Numbered from the stretch's first letter, positions 6,312 to 12,027 are shown. The stretch: 12,027 bases of DNA from Conexibacter sp. (GCA_025964295.1 JAOPZD010000107.1:1-12027), one strand, 5' to 3'. The notes: generated by a model not told the origin, from the sequence alone. Numbers and translations are program-made.

Positions 6312-6896
6312 ATGACCACTTCGACCAAGAGCGTCCTGATCGCGGGACGCAGCCCCGAGGTCCTCGACACCGCGCTCGTGCTGCTCTCCGAGCGCGGCTA
6401 CCGCGCGCAGGTGACCCGCGAGTTCGACGACATCACCGCCCGGTTCGACGCCGCCGAGCTGGACATCGTGGTGTTCGGCGGGCAGGTCACGCCCGACCAG
6501 AAGGCCGCGATGCGCTCCGCGCTCGTCGAGGCGAACCCGGACCTGGAGTTCCTGCAGGGGCTGGCCGGCATCCCCGGGCTGATCGCCGACCAGGTCGACG
6601 CGGCGGTGGCCGGCGAGACGCTGATCGCAGGCCAAGCGCCCACCTACGACGCGGCCGAACGCACGATCAAGCTGGTGCTGTTCGCGCCGCTCGAGATCAA
6701 GGTCATCGTGTACTGGGTCACCGAGCTGGTGCCGCCCAACCCCAAGAGCGCGTCGGCGGTCCTGGCCGACGCCACGCTGGCGTCCGGCGAGCACAGCGTT
6801 GCGATCCCCGAGTCGGTCGTGCTCGATGCCGCCTTCGCCACGGTCCGCGCGGGCGACGCGTGGTGGTCGTTCCGGCTCACCGCGCCGGCCGCCTGA
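6312..6896 (+). CDS. Protein of unknown function with Rossmann/receiver-like N-terminal domain
   Basis: This 194-residue cytoplasmic protein is of no family I can name. The ATG at 6312 has AGGAG 5 bases upstream and follows a good promoter; the frame is open further upstream but that part is promoter DNA. Residues 6-100 look like an alpha/beta fold: strand SVLIAGR (7-13), helix 15-28, strand YRAQVTR (30-36), helix 39-47, strand DIVVFGG (51-57), helix 60-73. It resembles a response-regulator receiver but lacks the acidic pair after strand 1, and glycine stands where the phospho-Asp would be, so it is probably not phosphorylated. A short-chain-dehydrogenase-like fold is the alternative. Residues 110-192 look beta-rich and include LVLFAPLEIKVIVYWVTEL (121-139) and DAWWSFRLT (182-190). 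It lies between a divergent drug exporter and a MarR gene 57 bases downstream, so it may be a ligand sensor, a modifying enzyme or a self-protection factor for the same compound. Confidence 0.85.
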   Translation: MTTSTKSVLIAGRSPEVLDTALVLLSERGYRAQVTREFDDITARFDAAELDIVVFGGQVTPDQKAAMRSALVEANPDLEFLQGLAGIPGLIADQVDAAVAGETLIAGQAPTYDAAERTIKLVLFAPLEIKVIVYWVTELVPPNPKSASAVLADATLASGEHSVAIPESVVLDAAFATVRAGDAWWSFRLTAPAA

Positions 6897-6916
6897 GCGG
6901 CCGCCCAGGCCCGCCG

Positions 6917-6946
6917 GATGGTTGGTCGCACCATCACTGGTAGGCT
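6917..6946 (+). promoter_or_regulatory. Promoter and candidate operator of the marR gene; probably leaderless
   Basis: GATGGT (6917-6922) and ACCATC (6930-6935) form a perfect inverted repeat with a 7-base spacer, immediately before a TAGGCT -10-like hexamer (6941-6946). The GTG at 6954 lies 7 bases after that hexamer, the spacing of a leaderless actinobacterial transcript in which the start codon is the first transcribed triplet. No good -35 is visible at ideal spacing. The repeat shares a GTTGG core with the site at 6227-6244, fitting autoregulation by MarR, which is inference. Confidence 0.5.
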
Positions 6947-6953
6947 CGCAACG

Positions 6954-7409
6954 GTGCAGAACGAGCCACACGGCGGCTCCGCGCCGGCCCGGATCCGTGA
7001 CCGGCCGACGTGGTTGATCAGCCGCACCTACGCGCGCTCGCACCGGATCCTCAACGACGCCTTCGCCGAGTCGGGGACCGGGCTGCGCAGCTACCACTAC
7101 CGCCTCCTCGTCGCCCTCGAGGAGGCGGGTCCCTCCAGCCAGGCCGACCTGGCGCGCGGCACCGGCGTGGATCGCAGCGACGTCGTCGCCGTGCTCGGAG
7201 ACCTCGAGCAGGCGGGCCTGATCGACCGCACCGTGGATCCGGCCCACCGCCGCCGCAACATCGTGACGCTGACGCGCGCCGGCAAGAAGCAGCTCAAGGC
7301 GCTCGATCGCGTCGTCGACGAGGCCCAGGAGCGGGTGCTGGAGCCGCTGACGCCGGCCGAACGCACACGCCTCCTCAAGCTGCTGCGCCGACTGCAGGAC
7401 CCGGCCTGA
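6954..7409 (+). CDS. MarR family transcriptional regulator
   Basis: This 151-residue winged-helix regulator is normal in length for MarR. An N-terminal dimerisation helix (about 18-40) leads into RSYHYRLLVAL, then the helix-turn-helix SQADLARGTGVDRSDVVAVL (62-81), and the wing with the family signature DPAHRRRNIVTLT (95-107), which matches the DxRxxxxxLT pattern. C-terminal dimer helices follow at 112-146. The GTG at 6954 is preferred over an ATG at 6918 because a -10-like hexamer lies 7 bases before it and the ATG falls within the operator-like repeat, where it would add only unconserved residues. The gene is encoded just after the unknown alpha/beta protein and near the divergent DHA2 exporter; MarR proteins commonly repress such exporters and are released by phenolic or drug-like ligands. 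Regulation of both neighbours is likely but unproven. Confidence 0.9.
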   Translation: MQNEPHGGSAPARIRDRPTWLISRTYARSHRILNDAFAESGTGLRSYHYRLLVALEEAGPSSQADLARGTGVDRSDVVAVLGDLEQAGLIDRTVDPAHRRRNIVTLTRAGKKQLKALDRVVDEAQERVLEPLTPAERTRLLKLLRRLQDPA

Positions 7410-7577
7410 CCCAGGCGGCGCGCTGCCGACGAGAAGGGTTCGCGGTGTTCCACGATCATGTCCCCCACGCCCCAAGCGCTCCGGCGCGGCCGGTTGAGGT
7501 CGACGTTCACCGCGCCGACTACGTGTTGCGCGCGATGGCCATCACTACGGCCTCTCGGCGGCCGGCTACGACTTGCA

Positions 7578-7600
7578 GGCAGGATTTGAACCTGCGACCG
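7578..7600 (-). other. tRNA 3'-end (T-arm) fragment, possible attachment-site remnant
   Basis: Read on the minus strand this is GGTCGCAGGTTCAAATCCTG then CC: a 5-bp stem GCAGG/CCTGC closing the canonical seven-base T loop TTCAAAT, preceded by a GGTC variable-loop-like run. No matching acceptor 5' strand, D arm or anticodon arm can be folded in the 80 bases on the 5' side, so it is not an intact tRNA. Such 3'-end fragments are typical left-overs of integration into tRNA genes. A chance match is possible. Confidence 0.3.
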
Positions 7601-7701
7601 CCCGGCCCCAGCCACCACGTACGGGTATCGGTGAGGGGCTGGACCCAGCATCTCTGCGGGTTCGTGGTGGGTCAGTTGCCGCGAGTTGCTCCGCACGCCG
7701 C

Positions 7702-7716
7702 GATGTTCGGAACATC
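7702..7716. promoter_or_regulatory. Perfect 15-base palindrome, possible protein-binding site
   Basis: GATGTTC and GAACATC flank a central G in DNA with no gene. The symmetry and length fit a dimeric regulator's site; a one-base loop is too tight for a hairpin. It differs from the GAAC-N4-GTTC layout of an actinobacterial SOS box. No adjacent start codon identifies a regulated gene, so the assignment is tentative. Confidence 0.3.
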
Positions 7717-7757
7717 CTCGCGCGGTCGCTGCGCCCGGACCATGCCGCTCGACATCG

Positions 7758-8060
7758 TCAGGCCGACGGGGAGAGATGTCCGCTGGGCTGGCCGCGTGAC
7801 GCGGCGAGCAGGGCTTGCACGGCGGCGAGCTCACCTTGGAAGTCGCTCAGCGAGCGGTTGAGTGGCGCCGGCACGGAGGCGTCGTCGTAGGCGCGGGCCC
7901 GTGCGCGCAGCGCGCCGACCACCCGGTCCAGCCGCGCCGCGCGGTCTTCCAGTCGATCTCGCTCGAGGCGTGCGCCGAGCGTCGCCGAGCCGTGACCAGG
8001 GACGAACCGGCTCCGTTCACCGCCGACCGCCGGATCGCCGGCCGACGGGTCACCCCGCAC
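7758..8060 (-). CDS. Small hypothetical protein, helical, overlapping the hydrolase 3' end
   Basis: A GTG at 8060 opens a 100-codon frame ending in TGA at 7758, starting 11 bases inside the 3' end of the secreted hydrolase gene. Residues 1-28 look irregular, but 29-90 read as real protein: charged, arginine-rich heptad-like helix (RLERDRLEDRAARLDRVVGA, 31-50), then SVPAPLNRSLSDFQGELAAV (62-81) and an alanine-rich helix. Third-position GC is high. There is no signal peptide and no convincing ribosome-binding site, so translation would depend on coupling to the hydrolase. I recognise no family. It may be the tail of a helical protein with a worn 5' end, or a genuine small protein co-expressed with the hydrolase. 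Confidence 0.5.
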   Translation of the reverse strand: MRGDPSAGDPAVGGERSRFVPGHGSATLGARLERDRLEDRAARLDRVVGALRARARAYDDASVPAPLNRSLSDFQGELAAVQALLAASRGQPSGHLSPSA

Positions 8061-8871
8061 TGCGCGCCGCCCGGAGGATCAGGGTGGCCACGGCTGCCGG
8101 ACGGGCGACGTAGGACGCGTGTGACGCATCGATCTCGACCGTGTGCGCGTGCGCGCGCCGGGCCATGAACCGCTGTGCCGCCGGGGTGATCACGCGGTCC
8201 TCGCGACCGACCAGGTACCAGGACGGGATCGTCTTCCACGCCGGCGCGGTCGACTTCTCTTGCAGGGCAGCCAGCGTGACCGGACGTTGCGCGGTGGCCA
8301 TCCGGGCGGCCACGGCGGCGGGCACGTCGGCCGCGAAGACCGAGGGGAAGCTCGCCGGGTCGATGGTGAGCTCGGTGCCGGGTGTGCCGTCGGCCTGCGG
8401 GAAGGGCCGCGGGCGCAGCGCAGCGGCGATCTTGGCGCCGGGAAAGCGCTGGGAGATGTCGAAGTTGCTCTCGCCGGTGTCCAGCGCGAGCGCGTCCAGG
8501 TAGACCAGCGCCTTGACGCCGGTCACCTGGCCAGCCGCCTCGGAGATCACCGCGCCGCCGTATGAGTGGCCGACGAGGACGATCGGCGTCTTGATGGTCT
8601 TCAGGACGCTCGCGATGTACGCCGCGTCGCGCGCCGGCCCGCGCAGAGGATCGGCCGGGGACAGGACGGTGTAGCCGTGCTGCTGCAGGCGGCTGGTCAC
8701 CGCGCCGAAGCCGGAGGCGTCGGCGAACGCGCCGTGGACGAAGACGATCGTCGGCTTGACGGCGGCGGGCGTCCGAGCGAGCGCGGGGCCGGGATGCAGC
8801 AGGGTGGCCAGGACGAGGGCGCCCTGGACGAGCGCGACCAGGCGGCCGACGGGGAAGCGGCATGAGGGCAT
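8050..8871 (-). CDS. Secreted alpha/beta hydrolase, EstC-like esterase family
   Basis: This 273-residue enzyme begins with a signal peptide: a basic N-region, a hydrophobic core LVALVQGALVLATLL (11-25) and a probable cut after PALA (29-32). The mature part is a compact alpha/beta hydrolase: oxyanion strand VFVHGAFADASGF (43-55), nucleophile elbow GHSYGG with Ser103, acid Asp225 in VGREDRVITP, and His251 in DASHASYV. Order and spacing match the EstC/salicylate-esterase-like group annotated as alpha/beta fold hydrolase, whose members cleave small carboxylic esters. The ATG at 8871 has AAGGAG 8 bases upstream. It follows the HSL-type esterase gene after an 89-base gap that contains a hairpin, so its expression may be separate or reduced. 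It is clearly paralogous to the hydrolase at 9960-10673, which lacks a signal peptide. Substrate unknown. Confidence 0.9.
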   Translation of the reverse strand: MPSCRFPVGRLVALVQGALVLATLLHPGPALARTPAAVKPTIVFVHGAFADASGFGAVTSRLQQHGYTVLSPADPLRGPARDAAYIASVLKTIKTPIVLVGHSYGGAVISEAAGQVTGVKALVYLDALALDTGESNFDISQRFPGAKIAAALRPRPFPQADGTPGTELTIDPASFPSVFAADVPAAVAARMATAQRPVTLAALQEKSTAPAWKTIPSWYLVGREDRVITPAAQRFMARRAHAHTVEIDASHASYVARPAAVATLILRAARSAG

Positions 8872-8913
8872 GGTGACGTCTCCTTGGAGGTGAAGGTGAT
8901 CGGGGTGCGTCGT

Positions 8914-8943
8914 GCCGCGCCGCTCCAGGGAGAGCGGCGCGGC
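8914..8943 (-). terminator. Hairpin between hydrolase genes, probable minus-strand terminator or attenuator
   Basis: GCCGCGCCGCTC (8914-8925) and GAGCGGCGCGGC (8932-8943) form a perfect 12-bp, very GC-rich stem with a 6-base loop. It lies 17 bases after the stop of the HSL-type esterase and 43 bases before the start of the secreted hydrolase. No T-run follows, which is common for actinobacterial terminators. It could alternatively stabilise the mRNA end or reduce read-through. Confidence 0.7.
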
Positions 8944-8960
8944 GTTCGGTCGTGGAGGGG

Positions 8961-9920
8961 TCAGGCGGTGTGCAGCGCCCGACGCAGCGCGGCGATCGCC
9001 TGGGCGATCGCGGCCCGCGCCGCGCGGGTGTCGCTCAGCGGGTTGAGCATCATGAAGTCGTGGATGGCGCCGTCGTAGCGGACGGTCGTGACCTCCACGC
9101 CTGCCTGGCGCAGGCGGCTCGCGTACGCCTCGCCCTCGTCGCGCAGGACGTCGGCCTCGTCGACGATCACCAGCGTGGGCGGCAGGCCGTCCAGCTGCTC
9201 GCCGGAGGCCTGCAGCGGCGAGGCGAACGGCTCGGCGCGCTCGACGGGGTCGGGGGCGTAGCAGTCCCAGAACCAGGCCATCGCCTTGGCGCTGAGGTAG
9301 TAGCCCTCCGCGAAGTCGCGGTAGGAGTCGGTGTCCATCGCGGCGTCGGTGACCGGGTAGTACATGGACTGGTGCACGAAGCGGACGTCGCGGCGCTCCT
9401 GGGCCATCAGCGCGATCGCCGCGGTCATGCAGCCGCCGACCGACTCGCCGGCGATCGCCAGGCGCTCCGGATCCAGGCCGTTGGCCGCGCCCTCGCGGAC
9501 GATCCACCGCGCGGTGGCGTAGCCCTGCTCGATCGCGACCGGATAGCGCGCCTCGGGCGAGCGGTCGTACTCGACGAAGACCAGCGCCGCGCCGGCGCCG
9601 ACCGCCAGCTCGCGGACGAGGCGGTCGTGCGTGCCGGCGTTGCCCAGGACCCAGCCGCCGCCGTGCATGTAGAGGACGACGGGCAGCGCGCCCTCCGCGC
9701 CGGACGGGCGCACGATCCGGACGCGCACGTCGCCGAAGGCGCAGGGGACGCTGACCCAGCGCTCATCGACGGGCAGCTTGTCGATCGGCGCAGCCTGCAC
9801 GTCGTCGAGCACCTTGCGCGCCTCGTCGGGGGTCAGCTCGTACAGGAACGGCGGCTGGGCGGTGGCGTCGGCGAACCGCTGAGCAGCGGCCTCCAGGACG
9901 ACAGGGGCGTTCACGGACAT
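8961..9920 (-). CDS. Alpha/beta hydrolase, HSL (hormone-sensitive lipase)-like esterase
   Basis: This 319-residue cytoplasmic esterase is typical in length for bacterial HSL/family IV hydrolases. The oxyanion motif HGGGW lies at 86-90, the nucleophile elbow is GESVGG with Ser160 (GDSAGG in most members), the acid is Asp257 in DEADVLRDEG and the base His287 in GAIHDFMML. The N-terminal cap helices contain LTPDEARKVLDDVQAAP (29-45). The ATG at 9920 has AAGGAG 6 bases upstream. Such enzymes hydrolyse short to medium acyl esters. It sits 39 bases downstream of an EstC-like hydrolase, so the two probably share a transcript; a strong hairpin follows its stop. The three clustered hydrolases and a divergent LAL regulator suggest one ester-degrading regulon. 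Confidence 0.92.
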   Translation of the reverse strand: MSVNAPVVLEAAAQRFADATAQPPFLYELTPDEARKVLDDVQAAPIDKLPVDERWVSVPCAFGDVRVRIVRPSGAEGALPVVLYMHGGGWVLGNAGTHDRLVRELAVGAGAALVFVEYDRSPEARYPVAIEQGYATARWIVREGAANGLDPERLAIAGESVGGCMTAAIALMAQERRDVRFVHQSMYYPVTDAAMDTDSYRDFAEGYYLSAKAMAWFWDCYAPDPVERAEPFASPLQASGEQLDGLPPTLVIVDEADVLRDEGEAYASRLRQAGVEVTTVRYDGAIHDFMMLNPLSDTRAARAAIAQAIAALRRALHTA

Positions 9921-9959
9921 CTTGTTCTCCTTGTTGAGGTCATGGGGTTGATCAGCGGG

Positions 9960-10673
9960 TCAGGCGGCCGTACGGACGCGGGCCGCCTCGAGGACCAGGT
10001 CGGCGGTCTCGTCCGGGTGCGAGACGGCGACGGCGTGCGACGCGCCGGGGATCTCCACCGTGCGCTGCGCGTTCGCGCGCTCGGCCAACGACCGCTGCAG
10101 CGCGGCCGGGATGTTGCGGTCCTCGGTGCCGATGACGAAGTACGTCGGCGCGCGCCTCCACAGTGGGTCCGGGCCCGCCTGCTCCTCCAGCGCGGCCTGC
10201 GCGACGGGCCGCTGGGTCGCGGCCATGAGCCCGGCCTCGGCCGCGGGAAGGTCGGCGCAGAACTGCTCGTGGAAGCGGTCGTGCGCGATCACGAGGTCGG
10301 CCGATCCGTCCTCGTGCGGGATCGGCGCGAGCGCGTCGCCGAGCGTGCTGCCGGGGAAGCGCAGCGACAGCTCGATGCAGCTCTCCCCCGGCTCCGGCGC
10401 GAACGCGCCGACGTAGACCAAGGCGATGATGTCGCCGGCGTCGGCGGCGACGTTGGAGATCACCGAGCCGCCGTAGGAATGGCCGACGAGGACGACGGGG
10501 CCGTCGATCGTGCGGATGAGATCGCTGATGGCGACGGCGTCCGCCGCGACACCTCGCAGCGGGTTGGCGGCGGCGACGACCGGATGGCCGGCGGCGTGCA
10601 GGCGCTGGGCGACGCGGTTCCAGCTGGCCGACTCCGCGAAGGCGCCGTGGACGAGGACGATGGTGGGCGGCAT
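9960..10673 (-). CDS. Cytoplasmic alpha/beta hydrolase, EstC-like esterase family
   Basis: This 237-residue hydrolase starts directly at its first strand (PPTIVLVHGAFAESASW, 2-18), with no signal peptide. The catalytic triad is Ser66 in VGHSYGG, Asp185 in GTEDRNIP and His213 in GASHAVAV. PLRGVAADA and LRFPGSTLGDAL align with PLRGPARDA and QRFPGAKIAAAL of the secreted hydrolase at 8050-8871, marking a duplication that has since diverged. The ATG at 10673 is chosen because the fold begins there; an AAAGGA lies 11 bases upstream, a rather long spacing. The frame stays open far upstream but reads as non-coding across the divergent promoter region. It is the first gene of the minus-strand hydrolase cluster and divergent from the LAL regulator 229 bases away. 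Substrate unknown, probably a small ester. Confidence 0.9.
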   Translation of the reverse strand: MPPTIVLVHGAFAESASWNRVAQRLHAAGHPVVAAANPLRGVAADAVAISDLIRTIDGPVVLVGHSYGGSVISNVAADAGDIIALVYVGAFAPEPGESCIELSLRFPGSTLGDALAPIPHEDGSADLVIAHDRFHEQFCADLPAAEAGLMAATQRPVAQAALEEQAGPDPLWRRAPTYFVIGTEDRNIPAALQRSLAERANAQRTVEIPGASHAVAVSHPDETADLVLEAARVRTAA

Positions 10674-10902
10674 GGTGAGGTGGTTCCTTTCGGGTGGTGC
10701 GACTTGTGGGAGCCACGGTCGCCGCTCGGAGGCCCGATCGCCTCGGTCGGCGTGCCCAGTCCGGACCCCGGGAGCGCCGACTGGGGAGCACCCCCGTGCG
10801 AGCGGCAGCCCGATAGGCTGGGGCACCACCCGCCATGAACCCCCAAGTCCCCGAAGGTGAAGCCGCGGGCGCCACCAAGACCGCGTCGCTGGTCCCACAC
10901 CG
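10674..10902. promoter_or_regulatory. Divergent control region between the hydrolase cluster and LAL regulator
   Basis: This region must carry both promoters. CCCAGTC (10755-10761) and GACTGGG (10779-10785) form a 7-bp perfect inverted repeat with a 17-base spacer, a candidate operator or hairpin. For the plus strand a -10-like TAGGCT lies at 10814-10819, giving an expected start near 10826; its -35 is not clear. The minus-strand promoter is not recognisable. Control by the LAL protein is inferred only from the divergent arrangement. Confidence 0.45.
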
Positions 10903-10906
10903 GTGA
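10835..10906 (+). CDS. Possible 23-codon leader ORF overlapping the LAL start
   Basis: An ATG at 10835, about 9 bases after the predicted transcription start, opens a 23-residue frame (MNPQVPEGEAAGATKTASLV followed by PHR) whose TGA (10904-10906) overlaps the regulator's GTG as GTGA. The regulator has no ribosome-binding site of its own, so translation of this short frame may deliver ribosomes to it. The peptide matches nothing I recognise. Chance cannot be excluded. Confidence 0.4.
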   Translation: MNPQVPEGEAAGATKTASLVPHR

Positions 10907-12027
10907 CGACGCTTCGCGGTCGTCGCGACGAGTGCGCCGCCCTCGACCGGGTGCTGGAACGCATACGCGTCGGACAGAGCGCAGTGCTGGTGCTGCGGGG
11001 CGAGGCGGGGATCGGGAAGACCGCCCTGCTGGACCACGCCGCCGAGCAGGCCAGCGGATGCCGCGTCGTCCGCATCGTCGGCGTCCAGGCGGAGATGGAG
11101 CTGCCGTTTGCGGCGCTGCATCAGCTCTGCGCGCCGGCCCTCGACGGCATCGACGCGCTGCCGGCACCGCAGCAGGAGGCGCTGCGGGTGGCTTTCGGGA
11201 TCCGCGAGGGCGGCGCGCCAAGCACCTTCCTGGTGGCCCTGGCAACGCTCAGCCTGCTCGCCGAGGCGGCCGAGACGCGGCCGTTGATGTGCCTGTTCGA
11301 CGACGCGCAGTGGCTCGACCGTGCCTCCGCGCAGATCCTCGCCTTCGTTGCCCGCCGTCTCCTGGCCGAGCGGATCGCCATGGTCTTCGCGGTGCGCGAG
11401 CCGAGCCTGCCCGACGCGCTCGGAGGCCTGCCCGAGCTGCGCGTCCACGGTCTGCCGGACTCCGACGCCCGCGCCTTGTTGGAGTCCGCGATGCCCGGCG
11501 CTCTGGACCGACGTGTGCGCGACCGGATCCTCGCCGAGACGCGCGGCAATCCGCTCGCGCTGCTCGAGCTGCCGCGTGGGCTGACCCCGGCGGAGCTCGC
11601 GGGCGGGTTCGGACTCCCCGACGTGCGCCCGCTCGCGAGCCGCATCGAGAACAGCTTCCTCGAGCGCGTCCGGGCGCTGCCGCCGGACACCCGGCGCCTG
11701 GTCCTCGCCGCGTCGGCCGAGCCGCTGGGCGACGCCGGCCTGCTGTGGCGCGCCGCCGACCGGCTCGGTATCAGCGCCGAGGCGGCCTGGCCGGCTGAGG
11801 CCGACGGGTTGATCGACCTCGGCGCCCGCGTGCACTTCGCCCATCCCCTGATCCGCTCGGCCGTCTACCGCGCGGCGGACCCGCGTGATCGCCGCGAGGT
11901 GCACGCAGCGCTCGCCGCTTCAACCGATCGCGACCTCGATCCCGACGGACATGCGTGGCATCGCGCGCACGCCACCGCCACGCCCGACGAGGCGGTCGCC
12001 GCCGAGCTGGCGCGCTCGGCCGACCGC
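10903..12027 (+). CDS. LuxR-family (LAL type) ATP-binding transcriptional regulator, N-terminal part (3' end outside window)
   Basis: The frame is open from GTG 10903 to the window end, 375 codons, with no stop. It starts with the typical LRGRRDECAALDRVL, then Walker A GEAGIGKT (33-40), the QAEMELPFAALHQL motif of this family (61-74 region), a Walker B-like segment LMCLFDDAQWLD (128-139) and the sensor/arginine segment ILAETRGNPLALLELP. Residues 250 on begin the helical winged/TPR-like part (SFLERVRALPPDTRRLVLAA). LAL proteins are normally around 900 residues, with a LuxR helix-turn-helix at the extreme C-terminus, which would lie beyond this window. They are MalT-like signal-transduction ATPases activated by small ligands. 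The GTG is chosen because the family fold begins there and it overlaps a short leader ORF. The divergent hydrolase cluster is the natural candidate target. Confidence 0.92.
   Translation, partial: MTTLRGRRDECAALDRVLERIRVGQSAVLVLRGEAGIGKTALLDHAAEQASGCRVVRIVGVQAEMELPFAALHQLCAPALDGIDALPAPQQEALRVAFGIREGGAPSTFLVALATLSLLAEAAETRPLMCLFDDAQWLDRASAQILAFVARRLLAERIAMVFAVREPSLPDALGGLPELRVHGLPDSDARALLESAMPGALDRRVRDRILAETRGNPLALLELPRGLTPAELAGGFGLPDVRPLASRIENSFLERVRALPPDTRRLVLAASAEPLGDAGLLWRAADRLGISAEAAWPAEADGLIDLGARVHFAHPLIRSAVYRAADPRDRREVHAALAASTDRDLDPDGHAWHRAHATATPDEAVAAELARSADR

Larger units (their letters stand above)
7410..7757. other. Gene-free stretch with tRNA-like fragment and palindrome
   Basis: No frame here reads as a protein; open frames on both strands are arginine/proline-rich shadows. 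The stretch opens with a weak GCCTG/CAGGC hairpin just at the marR stop. It then holds a tRNA T-arm-like fragment near 7578-7600 and a 15-base perfect palindrome at 7702-7716, both listed separately. Otherwise I see nothing in it. The next gene on the minus strand ends at 7758. Confidence 0.6.

Noticed and set aside
6918..6953. ATG at 6918 as the start of the MarR protein
   Set aside because: It lies within the operator-like repeat and upstream of the -10-like hexamer, and adds only 12 unconserved residues.
7560..7650. A complete tRNA gene around the T-arm-like segment on the minus strand
   Set aside because: No acceptor 5' strand pairing with the bases after the T arm, and no acceptable anticodon or D arm, could be placed.
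8952..10838. A continuous 628-codon open frame on the plus strand, opposite the hydrolase genes
   Set aside because: It is antisense to two well-supported enzymes with intact catalytic triads; long stop-free opposite frames are expected at this GC content, and its text is Arg/Gly/Val/Asp-rich with no domain.
1..12027. CRISPR array, phage, toxin-antitoxin or classical insertion sequence
   Set aside because: No regularly spaced direct repeats, no transposase or integrase motifs, and no structural phage genes were seen on either strand.

Overview
The window is a high-GC stretch whose coding frames strongly favour G or C at third positions. Together with LAL-type regulators, a fragment of a deazaflavin-dependent nitroreductase and a likely leaderless GTG start, this suggests an actinobacterium, perhaps of the Solirubrobacterales/Thermoleophilia type. 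That placement is inference from gene style, not a database match. It reads as ordinary accessory chromosome: small regulator-plus-effector modules, with debris and insertion-like traces between them. No phage, CRISPR array, rRNA or complete tRNA was seen.

Layout. (1) 1-1275: the 3' end of an OmpR-type response regulator, overlapped by its sensor histidine kinase. (2) 1297-1848, minus: a secreted lipoprotein of the COG4315 repeat type, convergent with the kinase. (3) 1973-2818, minus: an intact VOC/glyoxalase-fold gene whose stop and start codons overlap those of a 21-codon ORF upstream and a truncated F420-type nitroreductase downstream. A further 30-codon ORF of unknown status precedes them. 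(4) 2877-4055, plus: a complete BaiN/YhiN (HI0933-family) flavoprotein that looks proteobacterial to me, convergent with a DUF456 membrane protein (4062-4541, minus). (5) 4662-4766: a very long imperfect inverted repeat at the 3' end of the next gene.

(6) 4726-7409: a self-contained efflux module. It has a 14-TM DHA2-family transporter (minus), a divergent 194-residue protein of unknown function with a Rossmann/receiver-like N-terminus, and a MarR regulator. One perfect inverted repeat lies across both predicted divergent promoters, so MarR probably controls both directions. (7) 7410-7757: 348 bases without a convincing gene, holding a tRNA T-arm-like fragment and a perfect 15-base palindrome. 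(8) 7758-10673, minus: four genes. Two are paralogous EstC-like alpha/beta hydrolases (one cytoplasmic, one with a signal peptide), separated by an HSL-family esterase, and a small unknown ORF overlaps the end of the last hydrolase. A GC-rich 12-bp hairpin separates the first two genes from the last two. (9) 10903-12027, plus: the N-terminal ATPase part of a LuxR-family (LAL) regulator running off the window, transcribed divergently from the hydrolases it may control and preceded by a 23-codon overlapping leader ORF.

No clearly new multi-gene system stands out. The most promising places are the efflux module with its unknown alpha/beta partner, the giant hairpin at 4662-4766, and the debris cluster next to the possibly foreign flavoprotein gene.
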